DNA of 64,000 nt, from NCBI GenBank assembly GCA_007695225.1, contig REED01000192.1:19219-83218 (forward strand). The letters are read 5' to 3'. A program made the position numbers and the translations under genes. Positions 50,599-57,398 of the stretch are shown piece after piece (the stretch's first letter is position 1; each line of letters begins with the position of its first letter). This DNA comes from Gemmatimonadales bacterium (lineage in GTDB: Bacteria; Gemmatimonadota; Gemmatimonadetes; Longimicrobiales; Gaopeijiaceae). The notes under the pieces are model-generated. The model searched no databases. It was not told where the DNA came from and saw only the letters and a program-made list of their open reading frames with translations.

Positions 50599-51585
50599 AT
50601 GGAGACCCGACGTCCCACCACCCCCGCCGCCGAGGAGATCCTCGGCGGGTATTTCCCGGTCCTGGATCACGGATTCGTCTCCCTTGTGGACTACATGGGC
50701 TCCGACGAGGATGTGGAGCGGGCCGCCCGGGTCAGCTACGGCTACGGGACCCGGCAACGCTCGGCGACCCGTGGACTGATCCGGTACCTCCGACGCCATC
50801 GGCACAGCACCCCCTCGGAGATGGTGGAGCTCAAATTCCACTGCGCCATGCCCATGTTCGTCGCCCGGCAGTGGATCCGTCATCGCACAGCCTCGGTGAA
50901 CGAGTACAGCGGCCGTTACTCCCTCATGCCCCTCCTCTTCTATCGGCCTGCGCCGGAACACTTCGCCCTCCAGAGCGAGGCCAACAACCAGGGGCGCCGG
51001 TCCGAAGCTGCGGCCCTGGAGCTCTGGGAGCAGGCGGTGCGACGCTGGAACCGTTCCCGCGACGAAGCGGCGGCGGCCTATCAATGGCTCCTTCAGGAGG
51101 ATGTGGCCCGGGAGCTGGCCCGGATCGACCTTCCCCTCTCCACCTATACCCAGTGGTACTGGAAGATCGACCTCCACAATCTCCTCCACTTCCTCACCCT
51201 CCGGGTCGACCCCCACGCCCAATGGGAGATCCAGGCCTTCGCCCGGGTCATGGCGGGGATCCTGAAGCGGGTGGCGCCCATCAGCTACGAGGCGTGGGTG
51301 GACTATGACCTCATGGGGAGCGCCATGAGCCGGGGGGAGCTGGAGGCTCTCTCCCGCCTGGTGGAGCCTTCCGACGACGACGGGATCCAGCCCCGGGCGG
51401 GCGTCCAGGGGGTGTCCCGGGAAGGGCTGGAGGGGCTGGGCCTCTCCGGAAGGGAAATCCGGGAACTGCGAACGAAGCTCACCCCCCTTCCCCGTCCGGA
51501 TTTCGAGCTGGATCTCTCCAGTCAGCGGTCCGCCGAGGACGTGGCTCGGGAGATGGACCGGGCGGTGCCAGGGGCCTTCGAGTAG
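50599..51585 (+). CDS. thyX: flavin-dependent thymidylate synthase
   Basis: Makes dTMP from dUMP with FAD, NADPH and methylene-folate. The RHRx7S signature is at residues 94-104 (RHRTASVNEYS); FVARQWIRHRT, RYSLMP and HFLTLRVDPHAQWEIQAFA are further ThyX blocks. 328 residues is longer than the common 220-270, because of a C-terminal extension after the usual end near residue 245. An in-frame ATG exists at 50449, but its extension is proline-rich and unlike the family. No thyA is in the window. Confidence 0.92.
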   Translation: METRRPTTPAAEEILGGYFPVLDHGFVSLVDYMGSDEDVERAARVSYGYGTRQRSATRGLIRYLRRHRHSTPSEMVELKFHCAMPMFVARQWIRHRTASVNEYSGRYSLMPLLFYRPAPEHFALQSEANNQGRRSEAAALELWEQAVRRWNRSRDEAAAAYQWLLQEDVARELARIDLPLSTYTQWYWKIDLHNLLHFLTLRVDPHAQWEIQAFARVMAGILKRVAPISYEAWVDYDLMGSAMSRGELEALSRLVEPSDDDGIQPRAGVQGVSREGLEGLGLSGREIRELRTKLTPLPRPDFELDLSSQRSAEDVAREMDRAVPGAFE

Positions 51586-51634
51586 TCTTCCGGGGAAGTT
51601 GGGTTCAAGGAAGGAGGGCCTTCCGGAGTCCGGA

Positions 51635-52729
51635 TCAGCCTCCTGTCCTTGCCTCCGGGGGTTCCGAGTCGGCCTCGGGAAGGGCGCAGGCGCTGCCCCC
51701 TCCGGGAGGGAGGAATCCCTCCGGGCTCAATCCCAACTCCTCCCGCACCCCTTCGTCACCCAGGCGATTCAGGCTCCAGTAGGCCAGGCGTTCCGTTGTC
51801 AGGAGTTCCGCCACCTCCCCCGTGGACGTCTCCCACCCCAGGATCCTTCGGGGAGCGGCCTCCTCCACGTCGATGGTCCGCTGGTACCCCTCCGCCTCGA
51901 TCTGGAAGCGGGTCACCGGAACCGCACCCCGGGTGGCCGAGGAACGGGAGATCCGGGCCCGGACAGGCTCCACGGGACCGTGCCCGGTGCGAAGGCTCCA
52001 GAGTTCCCGGACGAGCCACCCCTCCCAGTCCCCGCCCTCGTGGAAGGGGCCGTCCAACTCCCGGAGTTGGATGAGGAGGGCCTCCTCGAACAGGGTCCCC
52101 TCGGGAAGGGCGACCTCCCGGAGGGTCTCTCCCTCCGAGGCGAAGTAGGAGAGGCGGAGGGAACGGAGCCGGTCCTGCGCCGGCCAGACCCGGTGGCTCA
52201 CGCTCCCGCACCACTCCTGCACGTCCAGGTGGATCCGCACCGGATGGAAGGGTTCCCCGCCCCACCGATCCACCGGGGAGAAGACCGAGGAGAAGACCGA
52301 GTAGGGGTAGATCCCCGTGAGGAACTGGAAGCTCCGGATGAGCTTCAGGACCTCGACCCGATGGGGGGAGGTGGCGTCGTCGTCCTTGATCCAGCTCCGT
52401 CGGTCATGGGGCTCGGTGACGTAGATGAGGGCCATCTCCCCTTCCCTCGGCGCCCCGTAGCGGGGGATCGTGACCCGGTATCCCGAGAGCTCGGCCCGCC
52501 CGTCCCCCCAGTGGTCCCAGAAGGCGCTGGAGGCGGAGGCCCGGGGCGCGGCGGGGAGTCCGGTGAAGGTGGCCAGGTCCGGAAGGAGTGCCCCCTCTCC
52601 CCCGGAAGGGCCGGGGATGGGCGACTCGGAGGCGCATCCCATCAGGGTGGGCGCCAGGGCAACCATTCCCATGAGGGCGAGGAAGCGAGGGGTATTCCGG
52701 GAGGAGGGGCGCGGAGAGGGGACAGACAT
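51635..52729 (-). CDS. conserved lipoprotein of unknown function
   Basis: 364 residues with a lipoprotein signal (LALMGMVALAPTLMGC). The body contains FWDHWGDGRAELSGYRVTIPRYG, ALIYVTEPHDRRSWIKDDDA, TGIYPYSVFSSVFSPVD and VQEWCGSVSHRVW. I recall a Bacteroidota family with the same blocks that databases often label septum formation inhibitor Maf, although it has no resemblance to the Maf nucleotide pyrophosphatase. No enzymatic motif is clear. It is convergent with thyX and upstream of nothing obvious; the dksA-like gene lies upstream on the same strand. Confidence 0.7.
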   Translation of the reverse strand: MSVPSPRPSSRNTPRFLALMGMVALAPTLMGCASESPIPGPSGGEGALLPDLATFTGLPAAPRASASSAFWDHWGDGRAELSGYRVTIPRYGAPREGEMALIYVTEPHDRRSWIKDDDATSPHRVEVLKLIRSFQFLTGIYPYSVFSSVFSPVDRWGGEPFHPVRIHLDVQEWCGSVSHRVWPAQDRLRSLRLSYFASEGETLREVALPEGTLFEEALLIQLRELDGPFHEGGDWEGWLVRELWSLRTGHGPVEPVRARISRSSATRGAVPVTRFQIEAEGYQRTIDVEEAAPRRILGWETSTGEVAELLTTERLAYWSLNRLGDEGVREELGLSPEGFLPPGGGSACALPEADSEPPEARTGG

Positions 52730-52798
52730 GGCGCGAGGACCGGCTCGGGGGAGGATCGGGGCGGGGTGCAGGGAGGTGGGCGCGCCGCCAGACGTTCA

Positions 52799-53146
52799 TC
52801 ACTGGGCGCAGGCGGGACAGTGCTCCACCTCGGGCATCACCTGGAGGCGGCCGGGCTCGATGGGGTCGCCGCATCCGGTGCAGATTCCGTAGGTACCTTC
52901 CTCCATCCGCTGCAGCGCCCGTCGAATGGCCGTGTATCGAACCCGTTCCCGCTCCTGCAGGTTCCGGCTCATGTGCTGGTTCTGGAGGGAGTCCATGCGA
53001 GAGAGTCGGCCCACGGCCTGCTGGTCCAATTCCACCGGGCGGACCGCCTCCTCCGTCACGGCCATGCTCCGCTCCAGACGTTCCAGCTGGCGCCGGAGGT
53101 CGCCCCGGATCTCGACGAGCAGTTCGGGAGTCAGGATGGAGTCCAT
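52799..53146 (-). CDS. TraR/DksA-family C4 zinc-finger regulator
   Basis: 115 residues. A long coiled-coil region (LRRQLERLERSMAVTEEA ... VELDQQAVGRLSRMD) ends in a C4 zinc finger with C89, C92, C110 and C113 (CTGCGDPIEPGRLQ then HCPAC). DksA-type proteins bind the RNA polymerase secondary channel and help ppGpp control; short members like this may act differently. Open frame extends far upstream through unrelated sequence, so ATG 53146, at the start of the conserved domain, is used. Confidence 0.85.
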   Translation of the reverse strand: MDSILTPELLVEIRGDLRRQLERLERSMAVTEEAVRPVELDQQAVGRLSRMDSLQNQHMSRNLQERERVRYTAIRRALQRMEEGTYGICTGCGDPIEPGRLQVMPEVEHCPACAQ

Positions 53147-53461
53147 GCGATCAGGGTAGTGTCCGCACCTGCGGGGCAACAGGGCAAGGGAAGGGGCGAG
53201 GAGGATGGAGGGGTCGGGCCCAGGCGCCCCCGCCGCCTCAGGTCGCCCTGTGACGGTCCGGAGTGCCTGGGCCCTGTCCCGGCGCGGACCGCACAGGCGT
53301 TCCTTTTGCTTGCCTGAACCCACCGGGGGGCCTACCCTGGCGAAGCGGTGGCCGCCCCCATCCCGGACCCGGGAAGGGAGGTGGGCACTGAAGGGAACGG
53401 GGGTGCGTCCACCAGGATGGATTCCCGCATACCAGGGACTCCGGACGGAGGTATCACGAAG
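53147..53461. other. 315-bp divergent spacer with a possible promoter
   Basis: No gene is supported. On the plus strand TTGCCT (53310-53315) and TACCCT (53333-53338) are 17 bp apart and could drive the secreted four-cysteine protein, leaving a leader of about 115 nt. This is a weak match to the sigma-70-type consensus and is offered as a candidate only. Confidence 0.3.
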
Positions 53462-54148
53462 ATGAGACTCGGACAGGCAGGCATTCTGGCGGTAGCAGCA
53501 CTCCTTGGCGTGGCCCTCTCCACGCATGCGCTGACGGGAGGGGCGGTCGAGGCGCCGGACACGCAGGAACCCCTGGGCTTCTTCATCACCAGTGTTGGCC
53601 TGGGAAATGGCGCCGACCTGGGCGGGCTTTCGGGAGCCGATGCCCACTGCCAGGCGCTGGCGGCGGAGGTGGGGGCGGGTGACCGGACGTGGCGGGCCTA
53701 CCTCAGCACCCAGGCCGCCGGCAGCCAGCCTGCCGTGAACGCCCGGGACCGGATCGGCGAAGGACCCTGGTACAACGCCCTGGGGATCCTCATCGCCCCG
53801 GATCTGGACCACCTCCACTACGACAACTCCAACATCCGCTACGAGCATGCCCTCAATGAGCGGGGGGAGCGGGTTAATTCGGGGGTGATGGGGGATTCGC
53901 CCAACTTCCACGATATCCTCACTGGGACCCGCCTGGACGGCACCGCCTTCCCCCCGGGAGAGGACCGGACCTGCAGCAACTGGACGAGCAGCGGGGAGGG
54001 GTCCGCCTTTGTGGGGCACCACGACCGGTATATCCGACAGGACCCGGGAAGCCCCTGGAACTCCGTGCATCCGTCCAGGGGGTGCAGCCAGGAAGACCTG
54101 GTGGCCACCGGGGGTGCGGGGCTCTTCTACTGCTTCGCGGCCAACTGA
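53462..54148 (+). CDS. secreted four-cysteine protein, C-type-lectin/endostatin-like
   Basis: 228 residues. A signal peptide (LGQAGILAVAALLGVALSTHA) precedes a mature domain with exactly four cysteines (ADAHCQAL, DRTCSNWTSS, SRGCSQEDL, LFYCFAAN), enough for two disulfides. The pattern LGGLSGADAHCQALAAEVG ... TCSNWTSSGEGSAFVGHHDR resembles bacterial extracellular lectin-like or endostatin-like domains; this is remembered similarity, not a firm family. GGAGG lies about ten bases before the ATG. It ends just ahead of the orphan LuxR domain. Confidence 0.6.
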   Translation: MRLGQAGILAVAALLGVALSTHALTGGAVEAPDTQEPLGFFITSVGLGNGADLGGLSGADAHCQALAAEVGAGDRTWRAYLSTQAAGSQPAVNARDRIGEGPWYNALGILIAPDLDHLHYDNSNIRYEHALNERGERVNSGVMGDSPNFHDILTGTRLDGTAFPPGEDRTCSNWTSSGEGSAFVGHHDRYIRQDPGSPWNSVHPSRGCSQEDLVATGGAGLFYCFAAN

Positions 54149-54156
54149 CGTAATCC

Positions 54157-54336
54157 CAGGTGTTCCTTGCCCTTACGGCCGCGGGGTGCGCTTCCTCGGA
54201 GATCGGAAAGCGGAGCTTCATCTCCCCCAAGACCGTGGACACCTACCGAGGCCGGATCATGCAGAAGCTGGGGCTGAACCACCGTTCGGAACGGGTGCGT
54301 TTCGCCCTCCGCGTCGGCCTCCTCCGGAAGCCATGA
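54157..54336 (+). pseudogene. orphan LuxR-type HTH domain, 5'-truncated
   Basis: In frame from just after a TAA at 54151-54153, the sequence reads VFLALTAAGCASSEIGKRS, then FISPKTVDTYRGRIMQKLGL and ends RFALRVGLLRKP. This is nearly a full GerE/LuxR helix-turn-helix as found at the C-terminus of NarL-type response regulators. No receiver or other N-terminal domain precedes it; the usual first helix is cut. GTG 54160 could in principle start a 58-residue stand-alone HTH, but no Shine-Dalgarno is seen. The stop overlaps the next ATG (54333-54336). Most likely a gene remnant. Confidence 0.7.
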
Positions 54337-54785
54337 GTCTTCCGGGAGAAGGATGGGGAGCGTTGGTCCTCCGGTTCGAGGTGGAGGTGGAGGCGCCACC
54401 GGAGCGAGTGTGGGATGTCCTGACCGGTGTGGAGGCCTGGTCCCGCTGGCACCCAGGGATCAGCTTCGCCGTCCTCAGGGGACCGATGGCCCCGGGGACG
54501 CCCCTGCATTGGCGTGGCGATGGCATGCGCATCCGGTCGGTGGTGACCGAGGTGGGCGAAGGGCGGAGGGTCGCCTGGACCGCCCGGACCCTCGGGGCAC
54601 GGGGATTCCATCGCTGGACCCTGGAGCCCCAAGGTTCGTCGAGCACTCGGATCCTCTCCGAAGAGGTCTGGCGGGGTCTTCCCGTCCTCCTCCTCCGGGG
54701 CACCCTCCGTAAGACCCTCACCGCGTCCCGGACCGTATGGCTGGAGCGGCTCAGGGCCCGAGCCGAGTCGTATCGCGGGTCCTGA
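54333..54785 (+). CDS. SRPBCC (polyketide cyclase-like) family protein
   Basis: 150 residues with the START/SRPBCC ligand-cavity pattern: LRFEVEVEAPPERVWDVLTGVEAWSRWHPGI at the N-terminus, then GDGMRIRSVVTEVGEGRRVAWTAR, and a C-terminal long helix. Such proteins bind small hydrophobic ligands; the ligand is unknown. The start overlaps the stop of the orphan LuxR domain, as if it had once followed a complete regulator gene. Confidence 0.75.
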   Translation: MSLPGEGWGALVLRFEVEVEAPPERVWDVLTGVEAWSRWHPGISFAVLRGPMAPGTPLHWRGDGMRIRSVVTEVGEGRRVAWTARTLGARGFHRWTLEPQGSSSTRILSEEVWRGLPVLLLRGTLRKTLTASRTVWLERLRARAESYRGS

Positions 54786-54831
54786 GGCCGGCTTCCCGTT
54801 TCGGGGGGCCTCACTTTTCCGGGACCCTCAT

Positions 54832-54881
54832 TATATTGGGCGATTCTACCCCGGGGTGTGGCGGTTCACACCCCTTCGGGG
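54832..54881 (+). promoter_or_regulatory. -10-like box and structured leader of sbtAB
   Basis: TATATT at 54832-54837 is an unusually AT-rich hexamer here, though no -35 is evident. Downstream, GGGGTGTG-gcggtt-CACACCCC (54853-54874) forms a perfect 8-bp stem. Its last four C residues can instead pair with GGGG at 54878-54881, giving a competing small hairpin. The structure ends 30 bases before the sbtA ATG. It could alternatively terminate the upstream SRPBCC transcript. Confidence 0.4.
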
Positions 54882-54911
54882 ACCTGATTCTCCATTGGGA
54901 ACCCCGACCCC

Positions 54912-55868
54912 ATGGAAAACCTCCTGGATCCGGTCATCCTCTTCTTCGTCCTGGGCCTGGTGGCCGGGGTGTCCGGCTCGGACCTCCGGCTCCCCGAGTC
55001 CCTGTACGAGACCCTCTCCATCTACCTCCTGGCCTCCATCGGGCTGAAGGGGGGGGTGGAGCTGGCGAACGGGGACCCCGGAGGGATGATTCTTCCCCTC
55101 CTGGCCTCTATCGGGCTGGGCATGCTGATTCCGCCCATAGCCTTCGCCGTCCTCCGGGCCTCGAAGCGATTCGGCCGGGCCGACGCCGCCGCCATCGCCG
55201 CCCATTATGGCTCGGTGAGCGTGGTGACCTTCGCCGTGGCCATAACCTTCCTGGACCGGCTGGAGGTCCCCTACGAGGAGTACGTCACCACCCTCCTGGT
55301 GATCATGGAGATCCCCGGAATCGCCGTGGGCGTCGTGATTGCCCGGCTTGGGAAGGAGAAGGGAGGGCTCGCCCTGGGGAGGCTGGCCCACGAGGTCTTC
55401 TTCGGGAAGAGCATCCTCCTCCTGGTGGGGGGGATGGCGGTCGGCTACCTGGTGGGACCGGACCGGTTGGGAGGGGTGGAGATCCTCTTCTTCGACCTCT
55501 TCCGTGGGGCCCTGGCCTTCTTCCTCCTGGAGATGGGGATCGTCACGGCGCGGCGCCTGGCCGACCTCCGGAGCGTGGGTGCCTTCCTGGTGGCCTTCGG
55601 CATCGCCATGCCCCTCTTCTCCGGTTTCCTGGGGGTCCTGGCGGGAGCGCTGGTGGGGCTCTCCGTGGGAGGGACCACCATCCTGGCTACCCTGGCGGCC
55701 AGCGCCTCGTACATCGCGGCCACCGCCGCCATGCGGGTGGCCGTGCCGGAAGCCAATCCCACGCTGTATCTTACCGCCTCTCTGGGGGTGACTTTTCCCT
55801 TCAACATCGTCGTCGGGATCCCCGTGTACTACCATATGGCCCTGTGGATCCTGGGCGCCGTGGGGTGA
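54912..55868 (+). CDS. sbtA: SbtA-type sodium-dependent bicarbonate transporter family protein
   Basis: 318 residues, almost entirely hydrophobic, with about ten membrane segments: DPVILFFVLGLVAGVSGSDLRLPE, YLLASIGLKGGVEL, AAHYGSVSVVTFAVA, and GGTTILATLAASASYIAATAAMR. These match the SbtA (DUF897) family known from cyanobacteria. The pairing with an SbtB-like gene six bases downstream supports the call. Substrate in a presumed heterotroph is uncertain: bicarbonate for anaplerotic carboxylation is possible. Confidence 0.87.
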   Translation: MENLLDPVILFFVLGLVAGVSGSDLRLPESLYETLSIYLLASIGLKGGVELANGDPGGMILPLLASIGLGMLIPPIAFAVLRASKRFGRADAAAIAAHYGSVSVVTFAVAITFLDRLEVPYEEYVTTLLVIMEIPGIAVGVVIARLGKEKGGLALGRLAHEVFFGKSILLLVGGMAVGYLVGPDRLGGVEILFFDLFRGALAFFLLEMGIVTARRLADLRSVGAFLVAFGIAMPLFSGFLGVLAGALVGLSVGGTTILATLAASASYIAATAAMRVAVPEANPTLYLTASLGVTFPFNIVVGIPVYYHMALWILGAVG

Positions 55869-55874
55869 TGGCCG

Positions 55875-56168
55875 ATGAATCGACAACTGGTGACCATCGT
55901 GACCGAGGCGGCCCTGGAGCGCCGCCTCATCGAGGAGGTGAAGCGCCTGGGGGCGAAGGGCTACACCATCGTGAAGGCCTCAGGGGAGGGGGCCCGGGGC
56001 GTCCGGGAGGCGGCCTGGGAGCACAGCAAGAACATTCGCATGGAAACCATCTGCCGCCCCGAGGTGGCCGACGCCATCATGGAGCATCTCTCCTCGAAGT
56101 ATTACGAGCACTACGCCATGGTGGCGTGGACCACGGATGTGGAGGTTCTCCGGCCCGACAAGTTCTGA
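55875..56168 (+). CDS. sbtB: SbtB-like P-II family regulator
   Basis: 97 residues with the ferredoxin-like P-II fold: QLVTIVTEAALERRLIEEVKRLGAKGYTIVKASGEGARGVREA, then NIRMETICRPEVADAIMEHLSSKYYEHYAMVAWTTDVEVLR. In cyanobacteria SbtB binds adenine nucleotides and inhibits SbtA. The protein ends at VLRPDKF and lacks the C-terminal cysteine-containing loop of some cyanobacterial SbtBs. Six bases separate it from sbtA, so they are surely one operon. Confidence 0.85.
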   Translation: MNRQLVTIVTEAALERRLIEEVKRLGAKGYTIVKASGEGARGVREAAWEHSKNIRMETICRPEVADAIMEHLSSKYYEHYAMVAWTTDVEVLRPDKF

Positions 56169-56175
56169 CGCCGGA

Positions 56176-56191
56176 GGCCTTCTGGAAGGCC
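56176..56191 (+). terminator. hairpin after sbtB
   Basis: GGCCTTC-tg-GAAGGCC begins eight bases after the sbtB stop, in the 66-bp space before the convergent mtgA gene. No T-run follows. Confidence 0.4.
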
Positions 56192-56234
56192 GTTGAGGGA
56201 GTAAGGGGCGCCCCTGGTCGCGGGTTCGCCGGGT

Positions 56235-57200
56235 TCAACGGCCCCGGGGAGTGGGGGCCCAAGGGAGGGTATCCGCCGCCGGGGGCTCCTCCCCGACGGG
56301 ATCCCGGGGCGGAGGAAGGGTATCGTTCCCCGGCGGCGAGTCCGGAACGGGGGGCTCTTCCGCCGGGTCGGGGAATCCCTCCCCCGGATCGGGCAGAGGG
56401 TCGGGAACAGGCACCCCCACGGGATCCGGGACCGTGGGAGGTGGGACGGGGCGGGCTCCCCCCGCCATCCGGTTCAGGATGAGGTCCCGTCGCCACGCCA
56501 TGCGACCCGGGGCCGTGGCCGGGTTGGATGTGAGCGGGTGGGGGAGGGTGGCGGCCAGCGACGCCGCCTGGACCCGGGTCAGCTCCCGGGCCGATCGCTG
56601 GAAGTAGATCTGGCTTGCTGCTTCAACCCCGAAGACCCCGGGTCCGAGCTCCACCGAGTTGAGGTAGAGTTCCAGGATCCGGTCCTTGGAAAGGAAAACC
56701 TCCAGGCGGCGGGCGATGAGGAGTTCCTGGGCCTTCCTCACCATGGACCGGTCGGGGGAGAGGTAGAGGTTCCGGGCCAGCTGCTGGGTAAGGGTGCTCC
56801 GACCCCGCACCCGGTCCCGGTGCTCCCGGAGGTAGCGCCACGCATCCCGCAGGGCTTCCCGGTCCTCTGCCTCACCCAGCCGCGGAGGAATGGGACCCCG
56901 GTAACGGACCTCTTCCGCCAGGGCACTCCAGTCCACCCCGCCGTGCTCCCGGAAGCGATCGTCCTCGGCCATGGTCACGGCCCGGAGAAGGTCGCCCGGC
57001 ATCTCCTCCAGGGGAATCCACTCCCGTCGGATTTCCAGCGCTTCCCCCGCCCTCGCCGCATCCCGGAGGCGAAACTCGATGTACGCCGTGGTCCCGGGGT
57101 CCTTCCAGCGGAGAAGGACCGGCCAGGGATGGAGGGCCCAGACAAGGAGCGGTAGCCCCAACGGGATCAGGAGGACCAGGAGAAGGCGACGTAGGTTCAT
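56235..57200 (-). CDS. mtgA: monofunctional peptidoglycan glycosyltransferase
   Basis: Polymerises lipid II glycan strands at the outer face of the inner membrane. 321 residues: an N-terminal membrane anchor (LLLVLLIPLGLPLLVWAL) precedes a GT51 domain with catalytic E79 in TMAEDDRFREHGG, GRSTLTQQLARNLYL, RKAQELLIARRLE with second Glu E159, and ELYLNSVELGPGVFGVEAAS. No transpeptidase domain follows. Instead the last 80 residues are proline/glycine/acid-rich, an unusual tail probably disordered. AAGAAGGA lies just ahead of the ATG. Confidence 0.9.
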   Translation of the reverse strand: MNLRRLLLVLLIPLGLPLLVWALHPWPVLLRWKDPGTTAYIEFRLRDAARAGEALEIRREWIPLEEMPGDLLRAVTMAEDDRFREHGGVDWSALAEEVRYRGPIPPRLGEAEDREALRDAWRYLREHRDRVRGRSTLTQQLARNLYLSPDRSMVRKAQELLIARRLEVFLSKDRILELYLNSVELGPGVFGVEAASQIYFQRSARELTRVQAASLAATLPHPLTSNPATAPGRMAWRRDLILNRMAGGARPVPPPTVPDPVGVPVPDPLPDPGEGFPDPAEEPPVPDSPPGNDTLPPPRDPVGEEPPAADTLPWAPTPRGR

Positions 57201-57298
57201 GATCCTTCTTGTTACCCCTTGGCCGCCTCCGGTGTCCCCTCCCCCCTCGGGTTGGGGCGGCAGGCGCCCGCCTCGGTCGTCGGCTCTCCTCGTCGTAG

Positions 57299-57379
57299 CT
57301 CTCGCGATCCGGGGGCAACGCCGCTACCGTGGATGCCGCAGGCCACGAATGCCGGCGAGTCTCTGACATACCACACCAG
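57299..57379. repeat. decayed partial copy of the palindromic element
   Basis: Aligned to the reverse complement of 20567-20646, this stretch matches at about 68 of 81 positions by eye, including cacgaatgccggcga and tctctgac followed by accacac. The terminal CTAG is changed to CCAG. The other arm is not recognisable upstream, so only half survives. It ends nine bases before the Shine-Dalgarno of the symporter gene. Confidence 0.75.
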
Positions 57380-57398
57380 CAGATCACAGGAGCACGCC

